A stretch of DNA of 64,000 nucleotides from Rubrobacter xylanophilus (GCF_007164525.1 NZ_AP019791.1:2653501-2717500), one strand, 5' to 3'. Shown: positions 32,984-40,374, counted from the stretch's first letter. The notes: a model not told the origin generated them from the sequence alone. Made by a program: numbers and translations.

Positions 32984-33970
32984 GTGAGCGGGGAGAGCAG
33001 CCACCGGAGAAACGCCCGGTGCCTCAAGGCGCTGGCTTTGCTGTACCTGGCGCTCGTGGGCGCTTCCTTTCTGCTGGTCTACGGGGATGCCTACGAGCCG
33101 GCGGTCCACCTGTTGCTCTTCCTCGCGGCCTGTTCCGTCGGGGTTACGGCCTCCGTGGCGGTGGTGCTTCTGCCGGCCGAGCAGTTCTCCTGGGGGTTCT
33201 CCGGGGGCGTCTACGCGCTGCTCGCCGCCTCCACCGCCATGATGACCTTCTTCTCCGGGGGGACCTCCAGCGAGCTTTATCTGCTCTTCTTTCCGTTGCT
33301 CCTCGCGGCGGCTCTGCACGGTTCGTGGCGGGTCGCGCTCTGGGCGTTCGTCTCCGTGCTGCTCTTCTACGCGCTCGCGGTTCTGCCGGGGCTCCTCAAC
33401 GAGGAGGCCGACGCCTCGGTGGCGGCTCCGGTTCTCTACCGGCTCGGGATCCTCGGGCTCACCGGCGTCTTCGTCGCGGTGGTCTACCGGCTCTCCGCCG
33501 GAGGCGGGGAGGAAGAGGACTCCATAGTCTCCGACGAGGACGGCTCGCTGCTTTTGGAGCGGGTGGAGCGTGAGATCTCCGCCCGCCGCGGGGTTCAGGT
33601 GGCCGTGATCCTGGTGGATCCCGGCCGGGGCGTGGAGGATGTCGAGGCGCTGCTGGAGCGGGTGCGGGCCAGGATAGCCGAGCCCGTGCTGCTCGGCGAG
33701 GGCACCGTCTTCGGTCTGGTGCTCTCCGGGGTGGGGGACAGGGAGATCGAGAGCGCGGCCCGGAGGGCACTCGCCGCGGCCGGTTCTTTGGGGGCCCGGG
33801 AGACCCGGGCCGGGGTTGCCGTATACCCGCGGGACGCCCGCTCGGCGGAGGATCTGCTGGTGGCCGCCGGCCGGGCGCTGGAGGCCGCCTTCGAGGTCGA
33901 CTCGCCGAGCGCCATAGTGCTGGCCGGGCGTCGGGTGACCCGGGAAGAGGAACGCCGGGCCGCCCGGTAG
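32984..33970 (+). CDS. Membrane protein with degenerate GGDEF-like domain
   Basis: A 328-residue protein. Residues ~14-175 hold about six transmembrane segments (for example LALLYLALVGASFLLVYG and ALWAFVSVLLFYALAVLPGLL). The cytosolic C-terminal ~140 residues follow the GGDEF fold order: VEREISARRGVQVAVILVD, a central loop, then GVAVYPRDARSAEDLLVAAG, which is the usual GGDEF tail. The GG(D/E)EF signature itself is replaced by GEGTVF, so diguanylate cyclase activity is not expected; a sensor or binding role is more likely. The GTG at 32984 is chosen from the -10 position. It precedes the pspA operon. Confidence 0.65.
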   Translation: MSGESSHRRNARCLKALALLYLALVGASFLLVYGDAYEPAVHLLLFLAACSVGVTASVAVVLLPAEQFSWGFSGGVYALLAASTAMMTFFSGGTSSELYLLFFPLLLAAALHGSWRVALWAFVSVLLFYALAVLPGLLNEEADASVAAPVLYRLGILGLTGVFVAVVYRLSAGGGEEEDSIVSDEDGSLLLERVEREISARRGVQVAVILVDPGRGVEDVEALLERVRARIAEPVLLGEGTVFGLVLSGVGDREIESAARRALAAAGSLGARETRAGVAVYPRDARSAEDLLVAAGRALEAAFEVDSPSAIVLAGRRVTREEERRAAR

Positions 33971-34033
33971 GGGAAACCCGCGGCATGGCTCCTGCGTAGG
34001 GTTTTGCGTGCCGTCGGGGGCGCGTTTGCCCGG

Positions 34034-34042
34034 TGTTATAAT
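34034..34042 (+). promoter_or_regulatory. Extended -10 promoter of the pspA operon
   Basis: TGTTATAAT (extended -10, with TATAAT at 34037-34042) lies 52 bp upstream of the pspA ATG. No matching -35 is seen, as expected for TGn-type promoters. No sigma-54 site is visible. Confidence 0.65.
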
Positions 34043-34093
34043 CGGCGGCGTACTGGCAGGGGCGCGAAAACTACCGGGAGCGGTGCGCAGGAT

Positions 34094-34819
34094 ATGGGAA
34101 GGCTTTTCAGGGCGATCCGCGGGTTCGTGGGGAGGTTTCTATCCGGGGTGGAGGAGCGCAACCCCGAGATCCTGCTGGAGAACGCCGTTCAGGACGAGCT
34201 GGAGAACCTGAAGAAACTGCAGGTCGCGGCGGCCCGCACCATGGCCTACGAGAAGATGCTCGCCAACGACGCCGCCGCCAAGCAGAAGCTGGTGGCGGCC
34301 CGGGAGCGCCAGGCGCAGGAGCTCCTAGCCCGCGGACGGCGGGAGGCGGCGATCGAGGTGATCCAGCAGAAGCAGGAGGCCCAGGCCTCGCTCGCCGAGC
34401 TGGAGGGCCGGCTGGAGGAGGCCCGCCGCAACTCGCAGGAGATGGAGCGCGCCTTCCGGGAGCAGGAGCGGCGCTACAACGAGGTGGTGAGGGAGCGGGC
34501 GGCGCTGATGGAGGAGCACCAGCGGGCCCGGGCGCTCAGGATGGCCAACGAGGCCCGTGCCAGCATCTCGCTCTCGGACTCCTCCCGGGATCTGGAGAAG
34601 GCCCGGCAGGCGATCCGGCAGGCCTCCTACGAGGCGCAGGCCGTGGGCGAGCTGAGCGTGAGCGAGACCGAGCGCCAGATAGCCGCCGCCGAGGTGGACA
34701 TCAAGCGGCTGGAGGCCGAGAGGGAGCTGGAGGAGATGGAGGTCCGGATGGGCCTGCGCGAGCCGGAGCGGCTGGAGCCCGGCTCTCCGGAGGAGCCGGA
34801 GGAGGAAGGCCGTGGTTAG
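34094..34819 (+). CDS. pspA: PspA/IM30 (Vipp1) family envelope-stress protein
   Basis: A 241-residue, almost wholly helical ESCRT-III-like protein that binds stressed membranes and forms rods or rings. An amphipathic N-terminal helix (GRLFRAIRGFVGRFLSG) is followed by NPEILLENAVQDELENL and long coiled coils (AAARTMAYEKMLANDAAAKQ, AAIEVIQQKQEAQASLAELE). The C-terminus is acidic and disordered (SPEEPEEEGRG). No pspF or pspBC genes are nearby. The ATG at 34094 lacks a strong ribosome site. The stop overlaps the next gene, and all four genes 34094-36696 overlap in series. Confidence 0.9.
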   Translation: MGRLFRAIRGFVGRFLSGVEERNPEILLENAVQDELENLKKLQVAAARTMAYEKMLANDAAAKQKLVAARERQAQELLARGRREAAIEVIQQKQEAQASLAELEGRLEEARRNSQEMERAFREQERRYNEVVRERAALMEEHQRARALRMANEARASISLSDSSRDLEKARQAIRQASYEAQAVGELSVSETERQIAAAEVDIKRLEAERELEEMEVRMGLREPERLEPGSPEEPEEEGRG

Positions 34820-35594
34820 GCGGGGCCTTCTCCTGCGCCTGCTGCCGCTCGGCTCGTTCACCGGGCTCGGGATGCTCGCGGTGGCGGGCGAGCAGTACGT
34901 GCTCGCCGGGCTGCTCGGGGCCGGGGCGGCCGCGGCCGGCTACCGGCTGCTGGACAGGGAGGGCAACGCCCGGCGGGAGCTCTCTCGCCGGGCCCGGGCG
35001 AACGTGAGGGCGCTGGAGCGGGTGGCGCGGGAGGATTCGGTCTCCGCGCCGCAGATGCGCCGGATAGCGGAGCTGCAGGGCGGGCTTTTGGAGAGCTGGG
35101 AGCTGTTGCCCGGGGAGTACCGGCCGCTGCTGGACGAGGACGTGTTCACCGTGATCGAGGAGGTGGAGGGCGCGGTCCGCCTGGCGCGTCGCCGGGCGGC
35201 CCTGCGGCGTCACCTGGACGGTATGGACCGCCGGGACATCCGGCGCCGGATCCGGAGCCTGCAGGAGGATCTTTCGCGTCTCGAAGAGGGCTCGCCGCTG
35301 CGGGCCACCTTCGAGCGGGCGCTGGAGGGCCGGCGGGCGGAGCTCGCCGGCTACGAGGAGATGCTCGACGGGATCAGCATGATCAACGCCCAGCTGGAGA
35401 GCGCCGAGAGCCTGCTCGGCGGCCTGCGGGGGGATCTTCTGACCCTGGAGGCCGGGTTGGCCCCGCAGGCGCTCGAGAGCGGCCTGGTCCGCCTGAAGGA
35501 GCGGGTGGCGCTCTTCAAGAAGAGCATGGACGAGGTCACCCGCGCGGTAGGCAAGCTGCACGAACCAGCGACGGAGGAGCTTCCGGCACGATGA
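34812..35594 (+). CDS. Membrane-anchored coiled-coil protein of the pspA operon
   Basis: A 260-residue protein of unrecognised family. Two hydrophobic segments at the N-terminus (about 6-23 and 26-43) are followed by a long cytosolic helical region (RRELSRRARANVRALERVAR, ending in leucine-rich heptads around LGGLRGDLLTLEAGL). The middle part (LPGEYRPLLDEDVFTVIEEVEGA) distantly recalls XpaC-type proteins often found near PspA or TelA; I am not certain. The GTG at 34812 has AGGAGGAAGG just upstream and overlaps the pspA stop. It could recruit PspA to the membrane. Confidence 0.7.
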   Translation: MVRRGLLLRLLPLGSFTGLGMLAVAGEQYVLAGLLGAGAAAAGYRLLDREGNARRELSRRARANVRALERVAREDSVSAPQMRRIAELQGGLLESWELLPGEYRPLLDEDVFTVIEEVEGAVRLARRRAALRRHLDGMDRRDIRRRIRSLQEDLSRLEEGSPLRATFERALEGRRAELAGYEEMLDGISMINAQLESAESLLGGLRGDLLTLEAGLAPQALESGLVRLKERVALFKKSMDEVTRAVGKLHEPATEELPAR

Positions 35595-36238
35595 GCGAGG
35601 AACACCAGGGCAGGCAGGGCTTTTTCTCCAGGATCTTCTCCCCGGAGCCGGAGGAGGAGTCCCGGACCACGATCTACTCCGCGGAGGAACTGGAGGTCGA
35701 GGAAGAAGACTTCGAGGAGGAAGAGCGCGAGGGGGCCCGGCGCTTCACGGTGGAGCGGGCCGCGGAGATCATCCGCAACCTGCCGCCGGAGGTGCCCCGC
35801 TCCAGCGCGGTGCGCATCGTGCGCCAGACGCTGATCGCCGCCGGGATAGACATCGAGGAGCTGGCCTCCTCCACCAGGGCCCGGGAGTCCAAGCTGAACT
35901 CGGAGATCTCCTTGCGCCAGAAGCGGATCCAGGACCTCAAGGAGCGCACCGAGGAGGTCGTCCGGCAGCTGGAGGAGGAGATCCGCAAGGCCCGCGAGGC
36001 CCGCAACACGGGGATAGCCGAGGAGGAGCGTCGGATCGCCCGGGCCAGAGAGGGGCTGGAGGACGTGGAGCGGGTGCGGGACTTCTTCGGCCTGCCCCGC
36101 GGCGACGCCGAGTACACCCCACCGCCGGAGCAGGGCGAGGAGACCCAGGTGCTGGACCGGGAGGACGAGGACGATACCCGCGTGATCCGCCGGCCGGGGC
36201 CGCTCTCGGAGGGCTGGGATAACCGCGAGGAACGGTGA
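35591..36238 (+). CDS. Hypothetical acidic coiled-coil protein of the pspA operon
   Basis: 215 residues, soluble. A Glu/Asp-rich stretch (about residues 30-48) is followed by a helical core, FTVERAAEIIRNLPPEVP and SSAVRIVRQTLIAAGIDIEE, then a coiled coil (KLNSEISLRQKRIQDLKERT) and a disordered acidic tail. The family is not recognised. The ATG overlaps the previous stop (ATGA) and the next gene overlaps its stop, so it is an obligate member of the operon. Its acidic coiled-coil nature fits a PspA-binding regulator, by inference only. Confidence 0.7.
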   Translation: MSEEHQGRQGFFSRIFSPEPEEESRTTIYSAEELEVEEEDFEEEEREGARRFTVERAAEIIRNLPPEVPRSSAVRIVRQTLIAAGIDIEELASSTRARESKLNSEISLRQKRIQDLKERTEEVVRQLEEEIRKAREARNTGIAEEERRIARAREGLEDVERVRDFFGLPRGDAEYTPPPEQGEETQVLDREDEDDTRVIRRPGPLSEGWDNREER

Positions 36239-36696
36239 GCATCCCGCGCCGCCTGGGACGCCTGGCGAGAGGCTTCGTCCTGAGCTTGCAGGAGGACGAG
36301 CGCCTGCGAGAGAGCCTCGCCGGGGCGCTGCGGGCAGGTCGCGAGCGCGGGGAGACGCTGCGGGGAGCCTTCGAGGCCGCCTGGCGCGGGGCCTCCGAGG
36401 AGTGGCGCTCCGCCGGAGAGCGCGACTCCCCAACCGATGAGGCGGGCTGGCGCAGAACCTCCGCGACGTTCCGTACCATGCGCTACCCGCCGGAGGTGCT
36501 CGAAGCCTACGAGCGGCTCGGCCTCTCCCCGGGTGTACCCATCGAAGAGGTGGACCGCCGCCGCCGGGAGCTCGTCAAGAAGTACCACCCCGACCGCTTC
36601 ACCGACCCCGCGAAGAGAGCCCGCGCCGAACGGGTGACCGCCGAGATAAACGCCGCCCACGACAGGATAGAACGCCACCTGCTGCGCCGCGGCTGA
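36235..36696 (+). CDS. J-domain protein, C-terminal type
   Basis: 153 residues. The last ~70 form a J domain: YPPEVLEAYERLGLSPGVP, then VKKYHPDRF with the HPD motif that stimulates DnaK ATPase, and AEINAAHDRIERHLL. The N-terminal ~75 residues are helical and basic. Unlike DnaJ it has no Gly/Phe region or zinc fingers, so it would recruit DnaK to a specific client. Its place as the fourth gene of a translationally coupled pspA operon suggests PspA polymers as client, as with the plastid J protein that acts on Vipp1. GTG start overlapping the previous stop. Confidence 0.88.
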   Translation: MSIPRRLGRLARGFVLSLQEDERLRESLAGALRAGRERGETLRGAFEAAWRGASEEWRSAGERDSPTDEAGWRRTSATFRTMRYPPEVLEAYERLGLSPGVPIEEVDRRRRELVKKYHPDRFTDPAKRARAERVTAEINAAHDRIERHLLRRG

Positions 36697-36699
36697 TCT

Positions 36700-36728
36700 T
36701 TGCACCCGGCCCCGGGCTGTGCTGTAAT
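36700..36728 (+). promoter_or_regulatory. Promoter of the selenium-binding-protein gene
   Basis: TTGCAC (36700-36705), a 17-bp spacer, and TGTAAT (36723-36728). It starts 4 bp after the J-domain stop codon and so separates the two transcription units. Confidence 0.6.
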
Positions 36729-36750
36729 TCCGACAAGAGATATAGGAATT
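36726..36750. promoter_or_regulatory. Inverted repeat, possible operator
   Basis: AATTCC (36726-36731) and GGAATT (36745-36750), 13 bp apart, overlap the -10 and the expected transcription start of the 36810 gene. The position fits a repressor site. Rrf2-type sulfur regulators use AT-rich TTCC/GGAA half-sites, but assignment to one is speculation. Confidence 0.4.
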
Positions 36751-36809
36751 CAAGCAAGGAGACGGGCATGGGTCGGGAGGACACTTCTCCTGGAAGGAGG
36801 GGCTTATAG

Positions 36810-38201
36810 ATGGCGAGCTGGAGGCCGGATCCCACGTTCTATCCCTCGCCGAAGATGGCGATGCGGGCTCCGCAGGAGCGGCTCGGGTACGTGGCGTTGC
36901 TGGATCCGAAGGGGGAGCGGCCCGATGCGCTCGGGGTGCTGGATCTCGACCCCGACTCCGGGACCTACGCCCAGATCGTGGGCCGGGTCGAGATGCCCAA
37001 CGCCGGCGATGAGCTCCATCACTTCGGATGGAACGCCTGCAGCGCGGCGCTGTGTCCGTACGCTCCCCACCCGCACGTGGAGCGTCGCTACCTGATCGTC
37101 CCCGGGCTACGCTCCTCCCGGATACACATCGTGGACACCAAACCGGACCCCAGGGAGCCCAGGATCGTCAAGGTCATAGAGCCCGACGAGCTGCACGGCC
37201 GCACCGGATACAGCCGGCCGCACACCATCCACTGCGGCCCCGACGGCATCTACGTCAGCGCCCTGGGGAGTCCCGAGGGTGAGGGGCCGGGGGGTGTCTT
37301 CGTCATGGACCACGAGAGCTTCGATCCTTTGGGGCGCTGGGAGGTCGACCGCGGTCCGCAGCAGCTCGCCTACGACTTCTGGTGGCACCTGGGCTACGAC
37401 ACCATGGTCACCAGCGAGTGGGGGACCCCCAACATGATCGAGAGCGGGCTCAACCCCGAGATCCTCCTCGGCAAGGGCTACGGGCACCGGATGCACCTCT
37501 GGGACCTCCGGCGCCGCCGGCACCTGCAGGCGCTCGAGCTCGGCGAGGAGCACCAGATGGTGCTCGAGCTGCGCCCCGCCCACGACCCCGCCAGGACCTA
37601 CGGCTTCGTCGGGGTGGTGGTCAGCGTCGAGGATCTCTCCGCCTCCGTGTGGCTCTGGCACCGCCAGAACGGCTCCTGGGGCATCCGGAAGGTCATCGAG
37701 ATCCCGGCCGAACCCGCCGAGCCCGACCAGCTCCCGCCGCTGCTCAAGGACTTCGGGGCGGTGCCGCCGCTGGTCACCGACATCAACCTCTCGCTCGACG
37801 ACCGCTTTCTGTACGTCTCCTGCTGGGGCACCGGCGAGCTCAGGCAGTACGACGTCTCCGACCCGTTCAACCCCCGCCACACCGGCTCGGTGCGTCTCGG
37901 GGGGATCGCCCGCAAGGCGGCCCACCCGGCCTCCGGCTCCCTCAACGGCGGGCCGCAGATGGTCGAGGTCAGCCGCGACGGGCGGCGGGTGTACTTCAGC
38001 AACTCGCTCTACGCCTCCTGGGACGAGCAGTTCTACCCCGAGGGGATACGGGGCTGGATCGCCAAGGCCGAGGCGGACCCCGGCGGCGGCCTCAGCCTCG
38101 ACCCCGACTTCTTCACCGAGGTCGGTGACGGGCTCCGGCCCCACCAGATAAGGCTCGAGGGCGGCGACTCCTCCTCGGACTCCTACTGCTACCCCTCGTG
38201 A
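36810..38201 (+). CDS. Selenium-binding protein 56 family (methanethiol oxidase homologue)
   Basis: A 463-residue beta-propeller protein of the SBP56/SELENBP1 family, whose characterised members oxidise methanethiol to formaldehyde, H2S and H2O2 and need copper. The sequence is full length: KMAMRAPQERLGYVALLDP, HHFGWNACSAALCPYAPHPH, then SRPHTIHCGPDGIYVSALG, TSEWGTPNMIESGLNPEIL, GYGHRMHLWDLRRR and LSLDDRFLYVSCWGTGELRQYD. Conserved His and Cys in these segments are the likely metal or substrate sites. GGAGGGG precedes the ATG. Its stop overlaps the start of a His-rich membrane protein gene (GTGA). Confidence 0.9.
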   Translation: MASWRPDPTFYPSPKMAMRAPQERLGYVALLDPKGERPDALGVLDLDPDSGTYAQIVGRVEMPNAGDELHHFGWNACSAALCPYAPHPHVERRYLIVPGLRSSRIHIVDTKPDPREPRIVKVIEPDELHGRTGYSRPHTIHCGPDGIYVSALGSPEGEGPGGVFVMDHESFDPLGRWEVDRGPQQLAYDFWWHLGYDTMVTSEWGTPNMIESGLNPEILLGKGYGHRMHLWDLRRRRHLQALELGEEHQMVLELRPAHDPARTYGFVGVVVSVEDLSASVWLWHRQNGSWGIRKVIEIPAEPAEPDQLPPLLKDFGAVPPLVTDINLSLDDRFLYVSCWGTGELRQYDVSDPFNPRHTGSVRLGGIARKAAHPASGSLNGGPQMVEVSRDGRRVYFSNSLYASWDEQFYPEGIRGWIAKAEADPGGGLSLDPDFFTEVGDGLRPHQIRLEGGDSSSDSYCYPS

Positions 38202-38827
38202 GCGGGGACTGGCCCTGGATCGCGCTCGCGGCGCTCGGGGCCTACCACGGTCTCAATCCGGCGATGGGCTGGCTCTTCGCGGTCGCGCTGGGGCTGCAGG
38301 AGCGGCGCCGGGGGGCCGTCCTCGGGGCTCTCCCTCCCATCGCGCTCGGGCACGCGGCCGCCGTCGCGGCCGCGCTGCTCGTCCTGGGGGCGGCGGGGCT
38401 CGCCGTCCCCGAGGAGATCCTCCGCTACGGCTGCGCGGCGGTGCTCGTCCTCTTCGGGCTCTACAGGCTCATCAGGCGCCGCCACCCGCGCTGGGTGGGG
38501 ATGCGGGTCGGGTTTCGGGACCTCGTGGCGTGGTCCTTCCTCATGGCCACCGCCCACGGGGCGGGCCTCATGCTCTTCCCGGTGCTGCTCGGGCTCGGTC
38601 ACGGGGGGCATGCCGGACACGCAGGGATGGAGGCCTCCGGCGGGGTCTCGGTCGGGCTTGCGGCGGTGGGGCTGCACACCCTGGCGATGTTCGCCGTCAT
38701 GGCCGCCGTGGCCGTGGTCGTCTACGAGAGGCTCGGGGTGATGATCCTCAAGCGCACCTGGTTCAACCTCGACCTTTTGTGGGCCGGGGTGCTCGTCGGG
38801 GCGGGCGTCCTCACCCTGTTCGTCTAG
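38198..38827 (+). CDS. His-rich integral membrane protein, possible metal transporter
   Basis: A 209-residue protein with about six transmembrane segments. Conserved-looking His and polar residues sit in the membrane: AYHGLNPAMGWLFAVALG, PIALGHAAAVAAALLV and MATAHGAGLMLFP. A loop contains HGGHAGHAG. The pattern recalls RcnA/NicO-like or LysE-like metal exporters, but I cannot name the family. It is translationally coupled to the SBP56 gene, so a role in copper or other metal supply to that enzyme is the simplest idea. Its stop overlaps that of the convergent sortase gene. Confidence 0.7.
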   Translation: MSGDWPWIALAALGAYHGLNPAMGWLFAVALGLQERRRGAVLGALPPIALGHAAAVAAALLVLGAAGLAVPEEILRYGCAAVLVLFGLYRLIRRRHPRWVGMRVGFRDLVAWSFLMATAHGAGLMLFPVLLGLGHGGHAGHAGMEASGGVSVGLAAVGLHTLAMFAVMAAVAVVVYERLGVMILKRTWFNLDLLWAGVLVGAGVLTLFV

Positions 38828-39450
38828 GACGGAGGACCGTCGACGAGCTCCCCGCGCACCACCAGCCGCCGCTCGAACGTCGGGACGGGGGTGCAGGTCT
38901 GCAGCGAGATCGTGGTCTTCCCCGCGACCGGGTAGGTTACCCAGTAGTCCTGCGGGCGGACCGTCAGCCGGTCGTAGACCCGGAAGACGTAGGCTCTCCC
39001 CCTCCGGTCCCGGACGACGATCTCGTCGCCCGGCCGCAGCCGCTCCAGCCGGTAGAAGACGTAGGGGACCCTCGTCTGCCGGAAGCCCAGGGCGTGTCCG
39101 GCGATGAAGGTGTTCGAGCCCTCCCGCCAGGGCGGTCCGGTGCCCGCAAGGTGCAGGATGCCCTCCCGGTCCAGCTCGCGCTGGGTGGAGCCGGTGGGGA
39201 CCGGCAGCTCGCGGATGCCCAGGCGTGGGACGGTGAGGGTCATCGCGGCGCCGCGCTGCGCCTCCGGGGGTGCCGGACGGGCGGCCCCTTGAGGGCCCGG
39301 GTTGACTCCCTCGCCGAGGAGCCGCGCGGGCTCGGCGAGGCGCACCGAGGCGGCGTCGGTGTCCGGGAAGACGGGAGCCGCGGCCAAAAACAGGAGGAGG
39401 GAGAGGGCCGCCGCGAGCGATGCGGTCGTGGGGCGCAGCCTGCCGGACAT
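38824..39450 (-). CDS. Sortase, class E-like
   Basis: A 208-residue transpeptidase with an N-terminal signal anchor (about 8-25) followed by a Pro/Ala linker. The sortase barrel has the catalytic His in FIAGHALG, PYVFYRLERLRPGDEIVV, the catalytic Cys in SLQTCTP and the Arg in FERRLVVRGEL. SLQTC matches the TLxTC box. Class E enzymes recognise LAxTG-like signals; no LPxTG or LAxTG protein is seen in this window. The ATG at 39450 lies inside a perfect 10-bp inverted repeat and 10 nt after TATACT. Confidence 0.85.
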   Translation of the reverse strand: MSGRLRPTTASLAAALSLLLFLAAAPVFPDTDAASVRLAEPARLLGEGVNPGPQGAARPAPPEAQRGAAMTLTVPRLGIRELPVPTGSTQRELDREGILHLAGTGPPWREGSNTFIAGHALGFRQTRVPYVFYRLERLRPGDEIVVRDRRGRAYVFRVYDRLTVRPQDYWVTYPVAGKTTISLQTCTPVPTFERRLVVRGELVDGPPS

Positions 39451-39462
39451 CCTGTCCGGCAG
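39440..39462. promoter_or_regulatory. Perfect inverted repeat over the sortase start codon
   Basis: Arms CTGCCGGACA (39440-39449) and TGTCCGGCAG (39453-39462) are perfect complements around a 3-bp centre. The repeat covers the sortase start codon and reaches the -10. It could be an operator or an mRNA hairpin that hides the start. Confidence 0.6.
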
Positions 39463-39469
39463 TATAACA
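39461..39469 (-). promoter_or_regulatory. Extended -10 of the sortase gene
   Basis: On the minus strand TGTTATACT: the extended -10 TGn, then TATACT (39461-39466), 10 nt before the ATG. There is no clear -35. It is 16 bp from the divergent -10 of the recombinase gene. Confidence 0.55.
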
Positions 39470-39485
39470 GCGGGCCGGGGGCGGT

Positions 39486-39491
39486 TAGAAT
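39486..39491 (+). promoter_or_regulatory. -10 element of the recombinase-like gene
   Basis: TAGAAT (39486-39491), then exactly 7 nt to the GTG start codon at 39499, with no ribosome site. This is the same geometry as ligA, so a leaderless transcript is likely. Confidence 0.55.
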
Positions 39492-39498
39492 ACGCGGC

Positions 39499-40332
39499 GT
39501 GAGAGTCGAGGAGCTGGTCGAGGAGTTCGCCGCCGGGCTGGCCGACGACCCGGACACCAGCCCGCGCACCGCTGAGTTCTACGCCGCCGACCTGCGGGAG
39601 TTCGCCCGCTTCCTGGCGGAGCGGGGGGTGGTGGAGGCCCGGGAGATCCGGGTCGGCCACGTCATGGAGTTCCGCAATCATCTGCTGGAGGGGCGGCGCA
39701 AGCGGTTCACCGTCTACAGGAAGGACGCCGCCGTGCGGCGCTTTCTGGACTGGGTGAGGACCTCCACGGAGGCTGGTCTGGAGCTCGACCCCATAGAGCC
39801 CGTCCACCAGCCGCTCGACCAGCAGATCGTCTTTCTGGAGGACGAGGAGGTCCGGCAGCTGCTCTCCTTCCCGCTCAATCGCCGGGAGGACCTGCGGGAC
39901 GCCGTCGTCATCCGGCTCATGCTGGAGACCGGGGTGACCGTCGGCGAGATCCGCGCGCTCCTCCGCTCGGACGTGGACCTCGAGGCCGCGCAGGTCAGGC
40001 TGGGCGGTCCCGGCTCGCACCTCGCACCGAGGACCCGCAGGATCTCTCCGGAGACCGTCCGGGTGATCGAACGGTACCTCGAGTCCCGCGACGACGACAC
40101 CCCGGAGCTCATAGTGGGGAGGGCGGCGAGGCCCGTGGCCACCTCCAAGGCGCTGCAGAACGCACTCTGGAAGCGCTGCGAACAGGTGGGCATGTGGCGG
40201 GTCTCGCCGATGAACCTGCGCCACACCTTCGCCGTCCGGCTCCTGAGGCGCGGCGCCACCCTGAACGAGCTCAGAGAGGCCATGGGGGTGCGGGACACCA
40301 CCAACATCGGGGTGTACAGGAAGTTCGTCTAG
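39499..40332 (+). CDS. Tyrosine recombinase (Xer) family protein with degenerate active site
   Basis: 277 residues with the two-domain Xer layout: an N-terminal SAM-like core-binding domain (SPRTAEFYAADLREFARFLA) and a C-terminal catalytic-fold domain. The Tyr (GVYRKF) and second Arg (NLRHTFAVRLL) are present. The first catalytic Arg, normally TGLRxxE, is Thr here (ETGVTVGEIRAL); the HxxR His is Met (SPMNLR); and the LGH His is replaced (AMGVRDTT). Strand exchange is therefore unlikely, and a DNA-binding or architectural role is more probable. The GTG at 39499 is 7 nt after TAGAAT. No phage or IS genes adjoin it. Confidence 0.75.
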   Translation: MRVEELVEEFAAGLADDPDTSPRTAEFYAADLREFARFLAERGVVEAREIRVGHVMEFRNHLLEGRRKRFTVYRKDAAVRRFLDWVRTSTEAGLELDPIEPVHQPLDQQIVFLEDEEVRQLLSFPLNRREDLRDAVVIRLMLETGVTVGEIRALLRSDVDLEAAQVRLGGPGSHLAPRTRRISPETVRVIERYLESRDDDTPELIVGRAARPVATSKALQNALWKRCEQVGMWRVSPMNLRHTFAVRLLRRGATLNELREAMGVRDTTNIGVYRKFV

Positions 40333-40361
40333 GGGACGCTTCCCTTTCCGTTGCGAACCGA

Positions 40362-40367
40362 TACAAT
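40362..40367 (+). promoter_or_regulatory. -10 element of the 40375 gene
   Basis: TACAAT (40362-40367), then 7 nt (GTCTGGG) to the ATG at 40375. An in-frame ATG at 40366 overlaps the -10 and could not be in the mRNA. Confidence 0.5.
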
Positions 40368-40374
40368 GTCTGGG

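Noticed and set aside
38597-38623. His-rich loop as a cloned affinity tag
   Set aside because: The HGGHAGHAG segment lies within a natural membrane protein and matches local codon use; there is no sign of a vector.
39499-40332. Integrase of a mobile element
   Set aside because: No phage, transposon or att features adjoin it, and the catalytic Arg and His residues are missing. It looks chromosomal and repurposed.
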